Part shown: piece by piece, positions 36,588 through 47,658 of the stretch
Position numbering within the stretch: the stretch's first letter is position 1
How the letters are laid out: every line of letters begins with the position of its first letter
Assembly (NCBI GenBank): GCA_963920575.1
Contig: OY986970.1
Coordinates: forward strand, 2,509,654 to 2,573,653
DNA length: 64,000 nt
Source of the DNA: Narthecium ossifragum
Taxonomy: Eukaryota > Streptophyta > Magnoliopsida > Dioscoreales > Nartheciaceae
Direction of reading: 5' to 3'
Translations under genes and position numbers: made by a program
The notes under the pieces: model-generated
The model's input: the letters and a program-made list of their open reading frames with translations, nothing else
Told to the model about the DNA's origin: nothing
Databases searched by the model: none

Positions 36588-37205
36588 TTACAAAGCCGGC
36601 GCTGCCTCGTCGGTACCGTAGACGAACCCTAGAATGTCAGCCACCTTTTCCGCGCCTTTCTCTGGCACAAAAAAGTCGATGCCGTGATGCCCCTTTCGAT
36701 CGAACAACGCCACCACTCTCTCCACCCCATCTCTCTCCAGCAACGTCTTTGATTCCCTTTGCCGATATATCAGCGGATCCCTGAGGTACCCTCTAATTTA
36801 ACTCCTCGGAAGTCCTCGCCATGCTCCATCTCCTCCGCCTCCGGCCAGTTTCGCCATTGGGTTAGCGTACTCGTGGTCCCTATCCGCTCCCTCTGGTACA
36901 GAGAGTTTCCATAGGAGATTAGTTGGCGCCAGTGGTAAAATCTTATCGTCTGCCAGCCTGAGCTCTGACTTCCATCCTCTCCACCCCTCCCAAGAACGGC
37001 TGGTTGAGCACCACCCCCTCTAGCTTCAACGGCTCGATGTCCGTATTGAGAGCGCATGCGGGGAGGCGATGCTCGATAGAGAACGATGGCAGGGAGGCCG
37101 TCGGAGAGGTGAGCGCATGCGGCGTGGATGAAGGCGGCGCCGACGCTAAAGAAGTTAAATCCGCCACTGTGGAAGTAGAGTATGGCGAGAGCTCGGCGGA
37201 TTCAA
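36588..37205 (-). pseudogene. Carboxylesterase (CXE / GID1-like alpha/beta hydrolase) pseudogene
   Basis: The minus strand translates in pieces to a plant CXE. ILYFHSGGF covers the oxyanion-hole motif, usually HGGGF, here HSGG. GLPAIVLYRAS is the start of the next strand. The text then jumps to [18 protein letters not shown], so the segment that normally holds YRLAPEHRLPA and the GxSxG nucleophile is deleted except for a remnant in another frame. Next come [14 protein letters not shown], with a 1-base frameshift before it, [13 protein letters not shown] with the catalytic-Asp region, an in-frame TAA before the GYLRDPLIYRQRE stretch, and FDRKGHHGIDFFVPEKG with the catalytic-His region; the stop is at 36588. 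The N-terminal ~70 residues are not found. The product would be inactive. Only similarity, not a search, supports the family call, but the motif order is convincing. Confidence 0.85.
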
Positions 37206-37727
37206 GTGATGCAATCTCTCTCCTCTGTCACGTGTTGGTAATTTATTCGCCAATAAGAATTAAAATTAATCAAATTAAATTTGTCATTAGCACATCTATG
37301 TTAGATGTTGGAATTTTGGAATTAAAGTGTACCAAAAAGTAATTTACCCATTATTCTATATTCGACAAGCAATAAAACTCCATGCTCTGGTAGCCTTTCT
37401 GGCTCATCTTTTCACCAAAAAAAATAAAACACATCCGCTATGTTTATTGTCGGACACCGGAGAAAGAGGTAGCCATCCTCTGCAAACTGACGGGAAAAAA
37501 AACGTAGAGATAACTATATATCACAGTTTAAATAATTGAAACAAGTCTGAGTAATTTGGAGAGTGTTATTGTTGCTATTGTACATGTTTAAAGACGATTT
37601 CATCATCTTTCAAGCTCTTTTAGCTGCCCAGTTAGTATATTACAACGTAGTCGCACTCGTAAATCACGCGAACATGAATAACCTCATACTACAAAAGCAT
37701 AAGACGCAATTAGTTATACAAGTCTAG
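37206..37727. other. Intergenic, pseudogene to MED6 3' flank
   Basis: AT-rich, no gene seen. The right part should contain the 3' UTR of the minus-strand MED6 gene. Confidence 0.5.
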
Positions 37728-40287
37728 TCATTGGAATTTAAACCTTTTGGACGGGCCTTGATCGATGACAGGATCCAGAGGAGGAGGTTGCTGTTCTGAA
37801 AGTTGTTGGTCCTCCTGATTCTTCTCTGCTTCCGACTGCTGTGGAGCATAGCCCTCTGGAAATGGTGGTGGTGGTGGAGCCGGCGGTAGCTGCATGGATA
37901 ATAATAACCTCTGAATCAAGTCCTTCGAAAACCAGTCATAAAGAAGATAACAGATATAACAACTAATCACGTAGTCCTGCAGAGCTTGAAGCTACTGCCA
38001 ATTCCAAAGAGGATGATAATTGCAAATATTCCAAAGGAAATGAACTCAATCTATAGGGGAGGGGATTGCAGGACACATAACCACATGATATGTTCTGGCC
38101 TGGGTCAAGGATGCTAGACTCCCTTGGCGAGTCTATGAGAAAAATTGCTATCACTTCCTAGTATATGCAAAAAAAATTACCAGAAGTTGATTTGAGTAAT
38201 CAAGTAAAAGCAGTGCTACATGTCCAAACACTATGCTTAATCTGTTGCCTTGACTGTGACAGACAAGAGTCACAAGATTAAGTAACAAAGTGAAGTCAAA
38301 ACATGGCTGGAACTTCTTCATTACCTGTGGCTTATAACTTGGTTCATTTTCGCTGCCGTTGCCATTGGCCTGAATGGAGGTCTTAGAATACCTAACTGGA
38401 GATGCATTATGGGCCAAGTATTTGCAAGAAACTAGGAACCTAAGGGTTTATAGAACAAAATTGATCACAAACAACCATCGAAGAAATACAACTCTTATTC
38501 AGATTATCATAATACCTTGCGCAATAATGATCCGAGAATATGATCAACTCGTTTCAATTCCTTAATGTCAATGGTCTCCTTCTCGACCTTTGTCTCGGTA
38601 CTGGGACTTTCATCCTCGGCAACAGCTGCAAATCAAATAGCACAAGTCAAGAAATAAACAAAAGCACACCATTAGGCTAGAATTCTGATGTTAAAACATT
38701 CAGATGGACCATTAATATGAGATCAACATATCCACTAGATGTCCTAAAAAGGCTAAGTGTTACAGTAATGCTAAGAGGCAAATGGAAGCAAATTGGAGGA
38801 AACGATGAACTCATTGAGGGCATATGTGCATCCATGTCTCTTACAGTAAAATGAAAGATATACTTCTTGCTGCATGGCAAAACAAGTAGGTTACATAGTT
38901 CGCTGTAACATACTTTCACTCACACCTGATGTTGGGAAAGCCGAAAGAGGCTGATTGGTTAATGTCGTCCAAATGGTTTTGGAATTAGACAAATATACCA
39001 TAAATATCCAATAATTCATTTGTTATTCCAATATCTAATTCTCTGTCCATATTCACCTCAACTTTCTGTTTCTAAAGGGGACTTTTTTAGGTGTCTATGT
39101 TTTCCTTGCGACCTCAAATAGCTACGTAGTTGAATGAAAACATGCATATATACAAATGTGTAAGTCCTCAAATTAACCCTGAAAACAACATCGCATACTC
39201 CTCCTGAATCCTAAAAAGGCAATAGTAATAAGATGTCAAATGAATCGTATGTTGTAGCAACCATTACCATGTCCAATCTTCTCCAACTTCGATGCCGCAG
39301 TGAAGAAAGACTTTGAGATATGATAAAGAACTCTGCTCTGCGAAACAAACATGTGATGATTTAGGAGAGATATATCCTAAAAGCAGCTACATTGTAACTT
39401 TCAAGATGAAATTTGCCCTAACAGAAACTTAGTTAAATTCCTTCTTCTTCTTTTTCACGTCTTCATATAAATGTATAATTGTAGCATTGCGATCATGAAA
39501 GGGTGTTATTCATCATTTTCCAGCATTTTTAATTGTATGCAACAATTATGATGCATAACAAAATTAACCACATTTCTAGTTCCGAAACACGAGAGTCTCC
39601 TGCAGCATTTTGCCAACAAAACCACTGGCAAGAACACAGCTAAACCAAGTCCTTTCTATGCTTCGGCAATGACCACATCCCTTGGAAACAAGCATGATAA
39701 GAAGAAAATAACTAAACAAGCAAGGAAGCCAAACAAAGGGCTTTACAATTCGCGAGGCAAAGACGTTGCAGAGCGTTGGCGCCTGGTAGATGGAACCATC
39801 GAGGACGTAGTAAACGAGCATAGGTGAAACCTTCTCCGGCCCGTCCCTCCTCTGCTTACGGATCACGAAGAGGTGAGGCTCCATCACATCGCTCAGCATG
39901 TACTCGCTCCCCGTCATCTTCCTATTATCACCACCAAAACCCCCCAAAACAAATAAAAACCCTAACTTTACCATCAACATTAAACTAACTGCGATGATTT
40001 GAGAGAGAGGAGAGGACGAGGGATTACGAGAGGTGGGATAAGTCGAGGGGGTGGATGGATCGAGATCGGAGATTCTCGTTATTGCAGGAGCGATCGTAGA
40101 AGGGGGACAAGGCGAAGTAGTCGAAGACGGTGTTGCTGTCGAGTGGGATAGCGTTGAGCCAGATCTGGTCGCGGAATGAGATTCCCGTCATGTCCGTCCC
40201 CGGCGGTGCCGCGGGGGCCGCTGGTATCCCTTCGGGATTGGGGTTCCCCGGCGGAACGCTTGCCGGCGGGAGCGGCGTCGCCACCAT
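37728..40287 (-). CDS. MED6: Mediator complex subunit 6
   Basis: Five exons on the minus strand: 40028-40287, 39747-39921, 39268-39337, 38516-38625, 37728-37889, giving 258 residues. The N-terminus is Ala/Pro-rich. The MED6 core follows: [62 protein letters not shown] and [11 protein letters not shown]. The plant-type tail [14 protein letters not shown] then ends KRFKFQ. The first in-frame GTG-MAM reading extends two codons further, but the ATG at 40287 is the natural start. MED6 sits in the Mediator head and links activators to RNA polymerase II. A possible in-frame 57-nt cassette exon lies in the last intron at 38325-38381. Confidence 0.95.
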
Positions 40288-41093
40288 CGCCACCGCCAGC
40301 CGCTGCTGACTCCGCCCGGCGGCACGATATGAACGATCGTGTTAGGACTCGGAAAGTGAACCACATCTATGAGTTTAAAAGGGTGATTTCCGGCATGGTC
40401 TGATCGGATACAATTCCGGACCGGATCCGAATTGGTTTTGGTTTTAATCTTAATATCCAAAAGTATGACACGTTTATAATAGATCTACGATAAAACTAAA
40501 TTACTAGTAAAACAATGAAGTTTTCTTTCCATTCAATGTAATTGTTTAAAGGGTTAATTGGTGTTTAGGTCATTCCGATGGAAATATTTAATCCTAACAG
40601 TGTATGATCAACATAATTTTTTTTTAGGTTAATTGGTGATATACCCATATTAGAGACCTTTCTCATCCCAAAATCCCATTAAAAGTCTGTTTGATAAAAA
40701 ACCCATCTAATGTGATTTAATTAGTTGTTGTTGTTGTTTAGCTAACATATTCTGCACCAGGGTGCACACGTATACCTTCAATAGTCCGCGAGTGCTCTTT
40801 CTCAACGAGCGGCCTCAGCCCCGTGGCGGCGCAGCCCCCTCCAAGCTCGCCTCTACCCCCTGCCTGCGAGGTATTGGTTCAAGAGATTGAGTCATGTCCA
40901 AGACTTATCCAATCAGATGGGGGTCTCATATGTCATATGTGGGTTCTGCTTGGGTCATACCGATGCCGATTTTATCTCTTGCGAATCACTAGCTATCGCT
41001 TCCCATCAGACATTTCCGGAAGGATCAGATGATATTGTATTAATTGATATCTGTTATAACTTATGAGAGAAATTGTGGAAATTAAAGTATGGT
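40288..41093. other. Intergenic, MED6 promoter side
   Basis: GC-rich near the MED6 start, then AT-rich. A short GC-rich block near 40790-40870 gives an open frame without recognisable similarity. No gene supported. Confidence 0.5.
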
Positions 41094-43435
41094 TTATTTA
41101 TTTTTATTTCCGTCTTCATCAAATTCGTCTTCATTTTCATCCTCTGAACTAAATCCCACTTGATCATCATCATTACCCTCATCGTCACCATCTTTATTTT
41201 CTTCAGATTCTTCCTCTTGTTCTTCGCATTCTTCTCCTTCCACTTCATTATGCTCCGATTGATTCATATATGTTTGTCGCTCTTTTGTCGTTAACTTTAA
41301 ATTTTCCTTGTTGGCCTATAAAGATTGTTTTGCAAATTAGTATAAATCAGTTGGAAAGATAAATGATAAAAATGTAAACAATACAGAAATCCACTACCTC
41401 ACCTCTACTAATTTGATATCATCTTGAATGATACATTTCTTGAAATTATAGAGGTCCCACTTGATACACCTTGGCATGATGTCTTCATTACTTATTTGTG
41501 CAATCAAGTATGTGAGCTCACAAAACCAGTACTACAAAAACATATAGGAAGAAGCTGACTAAATTAATATCCATTTGTACATCTTAGTATAAAAGCAACA
41601 TAATTGTATCAATTAATTTCATACCAGGATTAGGGCAGTGCAGCCACCACTGCCTTTGTATTACTGCGAGTACTCTTATTCAGTGATTTCTTCAAGGTGT
41701 TTAAAATAAAAGCACTCCAGTCATATGACTTCATTGAATCCAGATTTTCAACAAATTCCACATAGCCCCATGCTAACTATGGTCCAGAAATAGGGAAGAA
41801 GAGGGAGCCGAGGAGAATGAGGCAACAAACTCTCACGCTGTCTTCTTGCTGTATTTTTGTTGTACCTTTAAACAGCTCTTCTAACTTATCCCTCAATTTG
41901 TTCATTTGAATCTGGTTCTTGCTGGGGAACACTCTATCCATGAAGGCTGATGATATCTTCTTCGGTCCCTTAGCTAGATTCATCACCCTTTTCCCTTCTA
42001 TCAGCCCAAAAATAACACGAACATCATTCTTCGATATTGTACAATTCTGCCCTCCAATCCTGAATGATTCAGTTTGGGAATTGTAATGAGAAAGCATTCT
42101 TGCAATGTCTTCATCATGCTTTGTGCAAACTGATCTTGAGATCTTCTTCTTGTAGATTGCATTGAAAAGTGTAAAGAATGGTGTTTTCTTCTTGTATTTC
42201 AAGTGGGCAGGCTTTATTAGATGATAAACATCTTCAATTGCTGAAACAATTGTAACCAGAGTTGACCGGTAATTGTCCACTTTCTGTGCTCTCTGTAATA
42301 AGGCATCAATCAGAACGATAAGAATGATAAAAAAAGATATTCAAATCTTACACACGAATCAGAATGATAAAAAAAGACATAATAATGATAAAAATGAGAA
42401 TAACTGCAGTCATTCATTTCATTTTTATCAATGATAAAAATGAGAATGATCAACATCATTAGGTTTCATTTTTGTCAATGATAAAAATGAGACTGACCAT
42501 TGATTCTCATTTTTATCAATGATAAAAATGACAATACTTAAAAGAATGACCAATCATTCTCATTTTTATCATTAATAAAAATGACAACATCATCAGGTTT
42601 CATTTTTATCAATGATAAAAATGAGTGTCACCATTGATTCTCATTTTTATCATTGATAAAAATGACAACATCATCTCAATCTACATCATCAGGTTTCATT
42701 TTTGTCAGTGATAAAAATGAGAGTGACCATTGATTCTCATTTTTATCACTGAGAATGACCAATCATTCTCATTTTTATCAATGATAAAAATGAGAATGAT
42801 CAACATCATCTCAATCCACATCAACAGGTTTCATTTTTATCAGTGATAAAAATGCGAATGACCATTGATTCTCATTTTTATCATTGATAAAAATGGCAAT
42901 ACTTAAAAGAATGACCATTCATTCTCATTTTTATCATTATGATAAACATCATCTCAATCCACATCATGTTTCATTTTTATCATTGATAAAAATGAAAATC
43001 AATAGGCATCATCAGGTTCTATTTTTATCATTGATAAAAATGAATGAGATCATCTTAATCGACATCATCAAGTTCCATTTTTATCATTGATAAAAATAAG
43101 AATGATTTTTATTAGTGATAAAAATGAGAATCATTGCTGTTTTTATATCATACTCCAGTAAGTATGATTTCAATTGCTGAAACAATGAAATCGATTCAGG
43201 TTGTAATACACATCATCTCAACCCACATCAATGATAAAAATGAGATCATCACTCAAGCATTTTTATCATTGATAAAAATGACATAGCAATGGTATAAATC
43301 CCTAAATGCAATTGAATCACAATGGTATATCACCAATTAATCCAAAATACAATTGAAATATGTAAAATCGAAATGATATCTTACCTTTTGTCTAGGGTTT
43401 ATCGCAGTTGTTTTTGGATTTGACCTCCTCCCCAT
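41094..43435 (-). pseudogene. Plant-mobile-domain / DUF1985-like gene, disrupted
   Basis: Four exons on the minus strand: 43385-43435, 41625-42292, 41403-41531, 41094-41315, all with GT-AG borders. Exon 1 gives a short basic start (MGRRSNPKTTAINPRQK). Exon 2 holds a domain with HYNSQTESFRIGGQNCTISK and NDVRVIFGLIEGKR, reminiscent of the plant mobile domain/DUF1985 found in transposon-derived and Ulp1-linked proteins. Exon 3 continues it (YWFCELTYLIAQISNEDIM). Exon 4 is a strongly acidic tail rich in Glu and Asp. Exon 2 has an in-frame TAG at 41777-41779, and a net frameshift is needed before GSGGCTALIL at its end; the summed exon length (1070) is not a multiple of three. I infer a decayed transposon-derived gene. 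Intron 1 carries an unusual palindrome array. Confidence 0.65.
42400..43285. repeat. Array of ATTTTTATCA-TGATAAAAAT palindromes
   Basis: About 14-15 near-perfect palindromes with the core TTTTTATCAATGATAAAAA, or central variants ATTG, CAGTG, CACTG. They recur every 40-65 bases between about 42416 and 43130, with one more near 43255. Arms usually extend to CTCATTTTTATCA / TGATAAAAATGAG. Spacers repeat as well: ACATCATCAGGTTTC, ACCATTGATTCTC, and AATACTTAAAAGAATGACCA twice. It fills most of intron 1 of the gene on the minus strand. Each arm contains a GATAA (I-box/GATA) motif. Confidence 0.85.
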
Positions 43436-45513
43436 CGTTGCTGTTTTTGGATTCAGCGGCGGCGGCGAAACCCTTCGTTAGGGTTTCGTTTGATTGGGGA
43501 ATAAGAAGTTAATCGGGGTCGGCAGCGGCAGTGAAAACCTTCTGTTTCGTTCGTCACGGTCGGTGATGAGGTCTTCCGCCAGTAATAGGGGAAACCTTTG
43601 TCGCCGATGGGTATATACGAGGCGGAGGTTGGGGACCACAGAGGCGCCGAGGGAGGCGACGGTGCTTAGGATGGGTACCAGGCGGAGCAAGGGGGTTTCT
43701 ATGTATTTAGAAAGAAATCTAGGCTTAATTTGCTTCATAATTACAGTGTATCTAGACCACGTAATTGGTATAGATCTTGGTAATTATGATTTGAATGGAT
43801 TCATAATAATTGGATAGAGAATAATTACTTAATTAATTAATTTAACTCCCCGCCGAATCCAGACCGTACATTTTTCTCGGCTTTTTACGAGCATTGGGAT
43901 GGTGGCGCGTGGATTAAACCCCCTTCCGGGGCCCCTGATAAGGTGGTCTTGAGATAGGGAGTAAGTGGACACGTGACGGGATCTTGGAGGGGGAAGGGCC
44001 CGAGGGAAGAGGATCTAACGGTATGTGAGGAGGAAGGGGCTTCGGTTTACTCGCAGTCTTTTTATGCGGAATTCTTTTTTTTTTCTTAATTAAACGTGGG
44101 GCTTTTGAGGGGAATCTCGAATATTATTATGTTGGTTGGTTTAATATAGGCGTTATGGTACTCAAGTGCGACCGAACTTACATTTGTACGAGGCTCGGTG
44201 ACTCGGTTTGGGTCCGAAACAGTGCGCAAGGGTATTTAGTCAAACGGTCTTTTGCATGTGGGGCTCTGGACCCTTCCCCTTTTTTTTTTTACCATAGAAC
44301 ACTACTCTCGCATTAACATGACTCTGATACCATAAGTTTTAACATATCGTGTGAAATAGAAGTTTTCACTAAAATCTTTAAATTCATATTAAATAGTTTT
44401 CTTCGAGGTCAGTGACATCCCCAAAGTCTTTGAAATAATTTTCCTTTTTTTTCTCCAACTTTTGTATGTTTGTAGCATGTCATTATTTGATGAGTAATGT
44501 GATAGGACATGTTCAATTAATTTAATGAGGATTTTTTTACTTTTTGTTCGTCATATAATATTTGGTTATTGCAAAATTTTATTTTAACGTATTCATATCG
44601 ATATCATATAAGGAAATGAATTGAAAAAACTATAAAAACGGTTCAAATTTATGTTTTTTAAAATCAAACACAATAGAATCTAAGATTTATCGAATTTGTC
44701 TTCACACATTAACATTAAATTTAAAAAATTGCTAAGGTAACTGAGGAGAGGAAGTGATGTTCAACTCAGTTGATTTGCTCTGATACCATGTTACCTTAGC
44801 TACTCACCAAACACGACTATGGAAGCCTTTGCCCCGCCCTCAACTTTGATCAATTTCGCTCGCTCATATTTTATATTTTCATATTCTTGTTGCATATAAT
44901 AAACATAATGATATGATATGTAATTATCTTTTATATTTATCAAGAACATCATGCACTATTTACACCTTCTTGATCGACATCATTGTTAATGAAAGGAGAA
45001 ATCAGAGACGAGAAAGAGGCGAGAGAGATAGAAGTCCTTCCTTTGATCTGAGCCGTTGGATGATGTTGGAATCGTATCATCCAACGGCTGCACTTTGCAC
45101 CGGTCAATTAACCGGTGCAAGGTGCACCAGACGCCCCCCCTCTATCCCTCACACCAACACGTCAGGTGTGCATATTCTAACGTTTCTCATCATTTTGATA
45201 TCGTGTATTCATGGAATTCACCAGGAAATCTCCTTATTAGGCAGTTAATGTAAGCATATCTTCATCAATAAATTTAGTATCATAACTTTCGAAAAAAGAT
45301 TCACTGATTGATTCCTTTCACTAGAATTTAAATGTGTGACGCGTGCAGATCTCATTAATAAAACAAGTGAATCAATCAGTTCTTCCGATCGAGATTCATT
45401 TTGGATCCAATTTTTGGATAGCAAGCATTCCATTCTATCCCCTCCATATATGAAGGGGAATGACTACCAATTTGTTTACGAACATGACAGACAGCCTAGC
45501 GTTTCCAAGGATC
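43436..45513. other. Intergenic, upstream of neprosin gene
   Basis: No gene supported. The GC-rich part near 43440-44050 is the 5' flank of the minus-strand gene. 44280-44900 is AT-rich. A hairpin near 45045-45085 pairs GAGCCGTTGGATGAT with ATCATCCAACGGCTG. 45090-45130 holds a second inverted repeat (TTTGCACCGGTC / CCGGTGCAAG). Function unknown. Confidence 0.5.
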
Positions 45514-47658
45514 ATGGCTTCTAAAATTATTCTAATTTCTTTAGTTTGCGCATTTCTTGTCTCCTATGGAGAAGGGCTTGGATTGGAACCCATGAAGACA
45601 ATCACGGTAAAGCTAGCTAGAACCCACCCCCATTTATTTATTTATTTATCTATGTATCTATCTAGCTATCAAACTATCATGTTCTTAATTATAAAGTTTG
45701 AGTCTATTCCAATCTTTAAAAGAAAATAATTAAGTACGTACCTCTCAAAAGTTTTCCATGTCTAATATTTTGCAGGCGAAAGATGGGGATATCTTCGATT
45801 GTGTTGATATTCACAAGCAACCAGCTCTCAATCACCCTATGCTTAAGAATCACAAAATCCAGGCACGCACACCAGTTTTTCTTGATCATTTCATTTGAAA
45901 CACATATAAATGATACATAAAATTAATTGTTTCATGCATGCATCAGTTGATGAACACATTCTAGCTAATATATATATAACTTGAAACACAAACAATATGA
46001 TTAATTATTACTGTTCTCAAGTTACAGATGAGACCCACCACCAGCTATGATTCTACTAGGATCAAAAGTAGGGTTGTTTCCATTCCAAATTCACAGACGG
46101 CTGAGGTTGGAGATGAGAGTTGCCCAGAAAATACAGTTCCAATCATCAGAACCAAAAAACCAACTACAACACTACTGAAGAAGAAGAAGCCAATCGGCCT
46201 TTCGACGGTGAACTCGGCCATACATGTAGTAAATTAAATGTTCTTAATTACACTACTTGTTTAGTAGATCCTGGTAATTAACAAGAAAACATATGAAATA
46301 TATATATCTTCAAAATTTTCTTTTCTCCTGATGAAGGTGGTGGGATATCAGTCGTTTGTGGGCACATATTATGGCGCCCAAGCCTCAATTAGCGTTTACG
46401 GAATTCCAGAAGTTGGAATTAACCAAACAAGTGAGGCTGTCGTGCTTGTTGGTATTGCCAACGGCATCATTGGCTGGGCTGAATTGATAGGTGCCGGATG
46501 GCATGTAAGTCATCAGATTTCCTTTCTTCTTCTTCTTCTTTTAGTTATGTGAATTCTAACAAATGACTTTGATTAACTAATTAAAGTTAGTCATAAGTTA
46601 AGGACCTTTAAGTTCGCATGTTAGTTATCTAATTAATGCATTAATTCTCTCATCTGAAACATAATTTTAATTTCAGGTTGAGCCAGGCTTGTATGGTGAT
46701 AGCAAAACTCGACTGTATGCAGTCTGGTCGGTGAGTATAATTAATTAATTGCATGCGGACTTATATTTTCGTTAATGTGTCACAACTTAATTACTATTCG
46801 AATTTTCCTATGCATGTATATATATATACTCATGCAGATAAATACTCCTGGGCAACCAAAGCAAGGGTGTCCGGATCATAGCTGTCCGGGATTCGTACAA
46901 GTAGACTCTCGTATTGCTCCGGGGAGCATCATAGAACCCCTTTCAGTCTACAACGGAGATCAGTATTATATCACACTACGTATAGATAAGGTATTGATAA
47001 TTAATATTATTAATAGACATGATGCATGATACTCATTAATTCCCGTTGATAAAATCTATCTTACATATATTTCGTGCTGCTAATTTGTCAAATCTTAATT
47101 TCATGGCAGCTATGAAATGAAACGTAGTTCCAATCTATTATATAATATCAGCTTTTATGACGTGATTGATGAACAAAACTCGTATAGATTTGATCACTCA
47201 GACGTGATCGAGACGGATGATAACTTGAATTTAATTTGTTGATTAAATTTCTATTGTAGGATCCAATGACCGGGAATTGGTTATTGCATAAAACCGATGG
47301 TGGGCACGTCACATATATAGGATACTGGCCAAAGGAGCTTTTCCAAGTTTTACAAGATGGTGGAACTAAGGTTGAATGGATTGGATATACTTCAAATATT
47401 CCTGCTGGTGATGATCATGGGGGTGGTCCTCCAATGGGGAGTGGACACCCGGCGAGCGAAGGCGGCGGAAGAGCAGCGTTCTTTAAGAACGTCCAGTACG
47501 TAGATGAACACTATCAGCTGCATGATCCTAGTGATTACAGTGATCAACAAAATCTAATCCAAGATAGCTGTTACACTGCCAGCAGCCTCGCTGTTGAGCC
47601 TGGTCATCAAGACGATGGCTATAAGTTCTACTTTGGAGGACCTGCTGGTTGTAATTAA
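45514..47658 (+). CDS. Neprosin-domain secreted protein (DUF239), catalytic residues apparently lost
   Basis: Seven exons: 45514-45606, 45776-45862, 46028-46225, 46337-46504, 46677-46730, 46838-46990, 47260-47658, giving 383 residues. Residues 1-22 are a signal peptide (IILISLVCAFLVSYGEG). The neprosin activation-peptide region follows (DCVDIHKQPALNHPMLKNHK). The neprosin domain covers about residue 120 to the end, with YYGAQASISVYG, LYGDSKTRLYAVWS, CPGFVQVDSRIAPGS, MGSGHPASEGGGRAAFFKN and the terminal YFYFGGPAGC-type ending. Neprosins are secreted glutamic peptidases that cleave after proline. In family members I recall, one catalytic Glu is in IEAGW and the other in GGE; here these read LIGAGW and WIGYTS, so the protein may be inactive. 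The intron after exon 2 uses a GC donor (CAG/GCACGC). Confidence 0.9.

Noticed and set aside
42400..43285. CRISPR-like array in the palindrome intron
   Set aside because: The repeats are themselves palindromic and the spacers repeat each other; this is a eukaryotic intron.
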